The notes under the pieces are model-generated. The model did no database searches. It saw only the letters and a list, made by a program, of their open reading frames with translations, and was not told the DNA's origin. Below are positions 60,325-64,000 of a stretch of 64,000 nucleotides of DNA, piece by piece. Origin of the DNA: Saccharibacillus sacchari DSM 19268 (GTDB lineage: Bacteria > Bacillota > Bacilli > Paenibacillales > Paenibacillaceae); assembly GCF_000585395.1 (NCBI RefSeq), contig NZ_KK073875.1:5446274-5510273 (forward strand), written 5' to 3'. Position numbers and translations under genes: made by a program. How positions within the stretch are numbered: position 1 is the first letter of the stretch; every line of letters begins with the position of its first letter.

Positions 60325-60774
60325 ATGTCTATTTTTTGGTTGCTCATCTTTTAAAAATTCAAGTGCTTCTAATATTTTTTTTACATAGTATCTGTTTTTC
60401 TTTCCTGTATAAATTTCTGATAGTTCAAATAGATTATGAACATTGAATTTCTTAATATACCATTCAACTAGGTGGTAATTTGTTTTTGGGTCTTCAAACA
60501 AACAAGAAATCTCTAAAGAACTCTTATTATAATCAATAAATTCTATCCAAAAACGATATTGAACTTGACAAGGACCAAGAGATAATTTTTGCAGTCTTTT
60601 TCGATTAAATATCACACACCATAGAAAAAATAGATATTCAGTTATACGAAAAACGTGTGGACGAAATTCAGATTCCACGAGAATGATCGCTATCGGTAGA
60701 AGATCCTTCTTCGTAGTTTGATTGAGAAACCACGAAAGCTGAGTCTGATTCTTGAACCGTTTGATGTTCTTCAT
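60313..60774 (-). CDS. hypothetical protein, second gene of a two-gene cassette
   Basis: 153 aa, ATG behind AAGGAG. Basic start (MKNIKRFKNQTQL), one hydrophobic stretch (residues ~45-58), then KLSLGPCQVQYRFWIEF and a helical C-terminus. It overlaps the membrane-protein gene by 107 bp in another frame, and its TAA stop lies inside the attC2 R box (CATCTAACATAA). No recognised family; likely functions with the membrane protein. Confidence 0.55.
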   Translation of the reverse strand: MKNIKRFKNQTQLSWFLNQTTKKDLLPIAIILVESEFRPHVFRITEYLFFLWCVIFNRKRLQKLSLGPCQVQYRFWIEFIDYNKSSLEISCLFEDPKTNYHLVEWYIKKFNVHNLFELSEIYTGKKNRYYVKKILEALEFLKDEQPKNRHHLT

Positions 60775-61432
60775 GTTTTGCTCTCCTTACCCTATTATCA
60801 AAAACAAGACTTATTGTTATAGGAATTGCAATACCGATAATCAAAAAAGTTAGTATTACATTCAATATAAGAAAGTCACCAATGGTTGTTATGATACTTT
60901 CATACTCTTTGTTTTCAATCAATGGAGAAACCCAAAGATGTGTTCTATACAATATATAAAAAAAAGCAAAAGATACTACAGTATAGAAAAAAATAAGTAT
61001 CCCTCTTCTTGAAGACATTACAAAGTCACGAAAATGTGTAATAGACTTGATAAATTTAAAAAGAATGATTCCGAACAGAATTAAAGTTGCTAGCAGAAAT
61101 TGATTATTATCAAGAAAAAATGTCCATATAAGGGCTAGAATAAATGGTAAAATCATCACATAAAAAATAGAAAAAAGCATACTTTTTATTCTTATAATTT
61201 TCTTTTCTCTTTCAACTACTTCATCATCAATATAATCGTCAACAATACTTTCTCCTAAATATTGTGATAAAGAAATATTTAAGTTTGCAAGAGGATAAAC
61301 AGCAAAATAAATAGGTGTGTATATATCTCTTTTATATTTCATCCAATATAAAGGAATAAAATAAATCAATAATGCTAAAATAATTGGAATTGGTTTTATT
61401 GTAAAATTCCATATAATTAAAAATATATTCAT
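60668..61432 (-). CDS. multi-pass membrane protein, first gene of a two-gene cassette
   Basis: 254 aa, ATG behind GGGAGATAA. About five or six hydrophobic helices (residues 8-28, 90-112, 115-132, 150-165, 188-210) and a Ser/Glu/His-rich cytoplasmic tail (SNYEEGSSTDSDHSRGI). The layout resembles membrane effectors of defence systems, but no motif proves it. The 107-bp overlap with the next gene couples the two. Confidence 0.6.
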   Translation of the reverse strand: MNIFLIIWNFTIKPIPIILALLIYFIPLYWMKYKRDIYTPIYFAVYPLANLNISLSQYLGESIVDDYIDDEVVEREKKIIRIKSMLFSIFYVMILPFILALIWTFFLDNNQFLLATLILFGIILFKFIKSITHFRDFVMSSRRGILIFFYTVVSFAFFYILYRTHLWVSPLIENKEYESIITTIGDFLILNVILTFLIIGIAIPITISLVFDNRVRRAKHEEHQTVQESDSAFVVSQSNYEEGSSTDSDHSRGI

Positions 61433-61465
61433 GTTTTATCTCCCATAATAATTTTAATAGATTTC

Positions 61466-61562
61466 ATCTAACGTTCCCGTATTCACGACTCGACGTATGT
61501 CGAGTATCTGGCGAATGCCAGATCAAGGACGAATGTCCGCAGTGTGAATATTATGTTATAGG
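61466..61562 (-). repeat. attC-like site 1 (first after attI)
   Basis: R boxes CATCTAAC (left) and GTTATAGGA (right), L stem TATTCACG/tGTGAATA, hairpins ACTCGAC-GTAT-GTCGAGT, ATCTGGC-GAAT-GCCAGAT (compensatory change) and GGAC-GAAT-GTCC. Confidence 0.9.
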
Positions 61563-61686
61563 ATGCACCCTTCTTCTTTGAGAACGCCTTCAAACTAGTT
61601 TCTATCACTCTTTATCTTCAATCTTTACTCTGGTTTTTGTTCTTCAAATATTCTTTAGTTTATCTTTCACTGATTTTGTGGGTTTA

Positions 61687-61911
61687 TTAAATCTTGAGAT
61701 TCTCCCTGTCTTGGATCTTCAATCTGTATCCATTCCAGTCTTCCAAACCACAATATTCTTCGGCTTCCATCAAGGTTTCAAACCAATAATCTTTTGTGCA
61801 AGGTACGTCTTCTAAGGTTTCATAGATGAATACGTAGATATCTGGTTCTACTTCATAAATCATCACTTTCTTCACTTCATCTTTAGGATCTACGAAAGCA
61901 TATTTCCTCAT
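61687..61911 (-). CDS. hypothetical protein of the first cassette
   Basis: 74 aa, ATG behind AGAGGAAAACCC. Acidic (YEVEPDIYVFIYETLEDVPC, WFETLMEAEEYCGLEDW). No recognised family. It is closest to attI, so if the integron logic holds it is the most recently inserted cassette. Confidence 0.55.
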   Translation of the reverse strand: MRKYAFVDPKDEVKKVMIYEVEPDIYVFIYETLEDVPCTKDYWFETLMEAEEYCGLEDWNGYRLKIQDRENLKI

Positions 61912-61944
61912 GGGTTTTCCTCTTATTTATGGGGTTGGGTGTTT

Positions 61945-62076
61945 CCTATAACGTCTTATTCACGAATTTCGCCTAAACTTCGTACAAGCAGTATTTACGA
62001 ATTTCATAATACACATTCCTACCGTATTATTCACGAACTTCCCAATACACACCCATACCGTGTTATTCACGAACTC
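61945..62076 (-). other. attI-like primary recombination site with iterons
   Basis: Core CCTATAACG (61945-61953) plus TTATTCACGAA match the R and L boxes of the attC sites. TTCACGA or TTTACGA recurs at 61959, 61994, 62030 and 62066, spaced 35, 36 and 36 bp, within degenerate 36-bp repeats (AATACAC, CCTACCG/CCATACCG). The last overlaps the recombinase stop. The order iterons-L-R-first cassette is that of attI sites with DR1/DR2. Confidence 0.8.
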
Positions 62077-63229
62077 AATCTTCTTCCTCCATCCCTCCCA
62101 GCCGATCCAAAGGACTTTGAATCCGCCCAATATCTCTTCTACTCACATGCGTATACCTTTCCGTAGTCCGCACGCTCTGATGCCCAAGCAGCTCTTGAAT
62201 ATAACGAAGGTCAATCCCGTTCTCCAACAAATGCGTTGCAAACGAATGCCTCAACGAATGGATGCTGACTTCTTTTTGAATCCCCGCTTGAATCAGCGCT
62301 TTTTCAAACACTTTCTGCGCGGAGCGTTCAGTCAGATGCCGCCCTTCTTTTTGCCCCGGAAACAACCACCCGTCTGGCTTTTCCTGTTGGATATACTGAT
62401 CCAGTACCGCATTCGCTGTTTCGGACAATAACGTCTGGCGATCTTTCCGGCCTTTTCCTTGACGGACCTTCACGACGTTTCGCTCCCGATCACAGTCCTC
62501 CGGCCGTAACCTCACCACTTCGCCGACACGCAGCCCCGACGTATACGTCACGATCAGCATCGCCCGATGCTTTAGGTTTTTCACGCTTTTTAATAGACGC
62601 GCCACTTCACCGAGCGATAATACATCCGGTAGTTTACTTTCTTTTTTAGGACGCACATAACCGTTAGAGTTGGGACGTTTCAACACATGCCGAAAATAAA
62701 ACTTCAAAGCACTGATTGCCTGATTCACATAAGCATGCGAAAGGTCTTTTTCCAGCAGTTTTAATGAGTACTTTTGCACGACAGCGTCATTAATTTCCTT
62801 CTCGACAAGCAGCACCTCATCGAAAAAACGCTGTACCTGAAGCGTATAAGCTTTAACCGTTTTTCCGCTATAACCTCTCGCTCGAAGCGCGTCTTGCAGC
62901 TCTTTCTTCCGATCTGAACTCCATACCTGCGCCTCGTCGACGGGAACGGATGTTAAGCCCTGCTGCCGCAGCTTATTATGATTGTCCACCTGCTGGCGTA
63001 AATACGGATCTGCGCTTTTCAAACGTTCATCACACTCAAAAAAATCTTTTGGATATGCATCCAACAAAGCGCTTACGCCTACAACCGTATATGGAATCGT
63101 CCAGACCTTTTCATCCGGAATAAATTTTCTGCCCGGCACGGAACGAACCCCTTTCAACTCCTCAGGCCCATAGCGTTCCAGCTTCACTCCAATCGCCTTC
63201 TCATCCCTATACGCCAACTCGATCTTCAT
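62075..63229 (-). CDS. integron-type tyrosine recombinase
   Basis: 384 aa. Residues ~8-60 form a HARP-like segment (VRSVPGRKFIPDEKVWTIPY). Residues ~105-185 are a SAM-like core-binding domain, ~200-375 the catalytic domain with R234 (SGLRVGEV), K259, H324-x2-R327 (SIHSLRHSF), H350 (LLGH) and Y359 (TERYTH). The end GRIQSPLDRL resembles IntI tails (VRSPLDAL), but the long IntI-specific insertion before the HxxR box is absent. GC matches the host genes, not the cassettes. It points toward attI, opposite to class 1 integrons. Start codon ATG lacks a local ribosome site because of the MITE at 63234. Confidence 0.88.
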   Translation of the reverse strand: MKIELAYRDEKAIGVKLERYGPEELKGVRSVPGRKFIPDEKVWTIPYTVVGVSALLDAYPKDFFECDERLKSADPYLRQQVDNHNKLRQQGLTSVPVDEAQVWSSDRKKELQDALRARGYSGKTVKAYTLQVQRFFDEVLLVEKEINDAVVQKYSLKLLEKDLSHAYVNQAISALKFYFRHVLKRPNSNGYVRPKKESKLPDVLSLGEVARLLKSVKNLKHRAMLIVTYTSGLRVGEVVRLRPEDCDRERNVVKVRQGKGRKDRQTLLSETANAVLDQYIQQEKPDGWLFPGQKEGRHLTERSAQKVFEKALIQAGIQKEVSIHSLRHSFATHLLENGIDLRYIQELLGHQSVRTTERYTHVSRRDIGRIQSPLDRLGGMEEED

Positions 63230-63233
63230 CTAG

Positions 63234-63335
63234 TAGCTTGTCAACTCTTAATCATAGGGTTACGTTTGGCTGAAATGCACACGCTTTAGGTGCGTTTCAG
63301 CCAAACGTAACCTTACTTTTAGCGTTGACATGGTA
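63234..63335. mobile_element. TA-flanked MITE, copy B (102 bp), in the recombinase leader
   Basis: Termini TAGCTTGTCAAC and GTTGACATGGTA; central hairpin with conserved loop ACGCTTTAGGTG. Same family as 43193-43295. It lies 4 bp before the recombinase ATG and separates it from the Shine-Dalgarno GAGGAGG (63344-63350, minus strand). Confidence 0.85.
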
Positions 63336-63395
63336 CCAGCTTGCCTCCTCAAATTTTATCATCATCTGGAATTTTTGGAAATCTGGTTTTTACGC

Positions 63396-63433
63396 AAAAA
63401 AGGACCTCAAGATGGAATTCCATCCTGAGGCCC
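63396..63433 (-). terminator. terminator of the DUF3817 gene
   Basis: GGGCCTCAGGATGG-AATT-CCATCTTGAGGTCC followed by TTTTTT on the minus strand (28-bp stem region, two short mismatches). Confidence 0.85.
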
Positions 63434-63526
63434 GATTCTCTCGGTGCCGGTTTGCTTATATCGATTATAATAAAACGATTCTCAATCTTTTGTCCAGAAT
63501 CAACGGCTGCTTGACTAAAATGCGCC

Positions 63527-63874
63527 TTATCCGGCCCTTCTCGCTTGATTCGCTTCCTGCGTCGAACCGTACATCCGTCCCGCTTTGATCTCTTTGTTCA
63601 AATGCGCTTCGAACACGAACGTTCCGATTGGCAGTACTGAAGCGACAAGCGCCCAAAACAGCTTTTTCATACTCCATTTTAACGCGATAAACGCATGGAA
63701 AGCCGCCAAAATGTACAAGACGAATAATGCCCCATGCGCTGCTCCTACGATCGTCACGGCCATATCGACGCCCGCTGCGTATTTCAGCGGCATCGCGATC
63801 AGAAGCAGCAGCAGAAACGAGATCCCTTCCAGCACCCCGATCACTTTGAATCTCCCCAATACGGTCTTTAACAT
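63527..63874 (-). CDS. DUF3817 membrane protein
   Basis: 115 aa from the ATG behind GAGGAGG (the frame is open 22 codons further). FKVIGVLEGISFLLLLLIAM, VGAAHGALFVLYILAAFHAF and LFWALVASVLPIGTFVFEA are the three helices of DUF3817 (YdzA-like). Function unknown. Confidence 0.82.
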   Translation of the reverse strand: MLKTVLGRFKVIGVLEGISFLLLLLIAMPLKYAAGVDMAVTIVGAAHGALFVLYILAAFHAFIALKWSMKKLFWALVASVLPIGTFVFEAHLNKEIKAGRMYGSTQEANQARRAG

Positions 63875-64000
63875 GACACCCTCCTCGAATTTGAAGGCGT
63901 TTGCGTAAACGGCGGTAAACGCACCGATTCGCTTGCGCAAGCGTCCTTAAATGGTCGTATCTTCCCTATTCTAACGGAACTTTCGTATACTTCTCAACTT

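Noticed and set aside
52274-61562. CRISPR array
   Set aside because: The ~98-bp repeats are structured and spaced by 0.1-1.7 kb of different genes, not by 30-40-bp spacers, and there are no cas genes.
61945-62076. Plasmid-type replication origin (iterons)
   Set aside because: No rep, DnaA boxes or partition genes, and the repeats share the attC core and abut the recombinase.
62075-63229. Prophage integrase
   Set aside because: No phage structural, lysis or repressor genes and no tRNA; the array of cassette sites explains the gene better.
44273-63385. Shared ~30-bp motif TCATCATCTGGAATTTTTGG near 44280 and 63356
   Set aside because: Two approximate copies only, in AT-rich leader sequence; not enough to define a repeat.

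Overview
The window looks like a chromosomal segment of a spore-forming Bacillota species of the Paenibacillaceae type. GC is near 55% in most genes, Shine-Dalgarno sequences are strong GGAGG types, there is a tandem pair of YheC/YheD-type spore-coat ATP-grasp genes, and AraC/XylS regulators are each paired with a glycosidase. This assignment is inference from gene content; there is no rRNA or tRNA to confirm it.

Layout. 1-7.2 kb: a GNAT protein cut by the window edge, a small membrane protein, two Nudix hydrolases, a Fur-controlled siderophore-binding lipoprotein divergent from an AraC regulator fused to the same kind of binding domain, a frameshifted VOC gene and a HIT protein. 7.3-23 kb: sugar use (GH78 rhamnosidase, GH36 alpha-galactosidase, GH30 glycosidase, two AraC regulators), a Na+/H+ antiporter and assorted small enzymes. 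23-43 kb: mixed housekeeping and accessory genes, including a haloalkane dehalogenase-like hydrolase with a divergent LysR, YheC/YheD, a FusB-like EF-G-binding protein, a decayed MerR-SDR pair, and a SUKH-RCC1 fusion next to DUF4303. 43-50 kb: an ATP-grasp gene broken by a 103-bp MITE, then a second Fur-controlled siderophore set (binding lipoprotein, FhuF-like reductase, AraC-binding-domain fusion). Neither iron locus has an ABC permease or ATPase here.

50-63.2 kb is the most striking part: an integron-like system. A tyrosine recombinase (62075-63229) abuts an attI-like site with four iterons about 36 bp apart. Leftward follows an AT-rich array of single-gene units, each bounded by ~98-bp attC-like sites that fold as an outer stem (R and L boxes with an asymmetric spacer) carrying three short hairpins. 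The hairpins show compensatory base changes between copies. For all seven attI-proximal units the first 7-10 bases are complementary to the R box of that unit's own downstream site, which is what a circular cassette with one attC predicts. The cargo includes a SIR2-like protein, two HEPN-type proteins, a probable PD-(D/E)XK protein, a two-gene membrane cassette, a DinB protein and two gene-less units. The recombinase has an extra N-terminal HARP-like segment, lacks the long IntI-specific insertion, points toward rather than away from the array, and has a MITE wedged between its Shine-Dalgarno and its start codon.

Three further families of palindromic DNA occur: TA-flanked ~102-bp MITEs with a covarying stem (two copies), a 166-bp CTAG-flanked MITE, and ~150-195-bp intergenic palindromes with conserved arms but an unrelated central stem (three copies).
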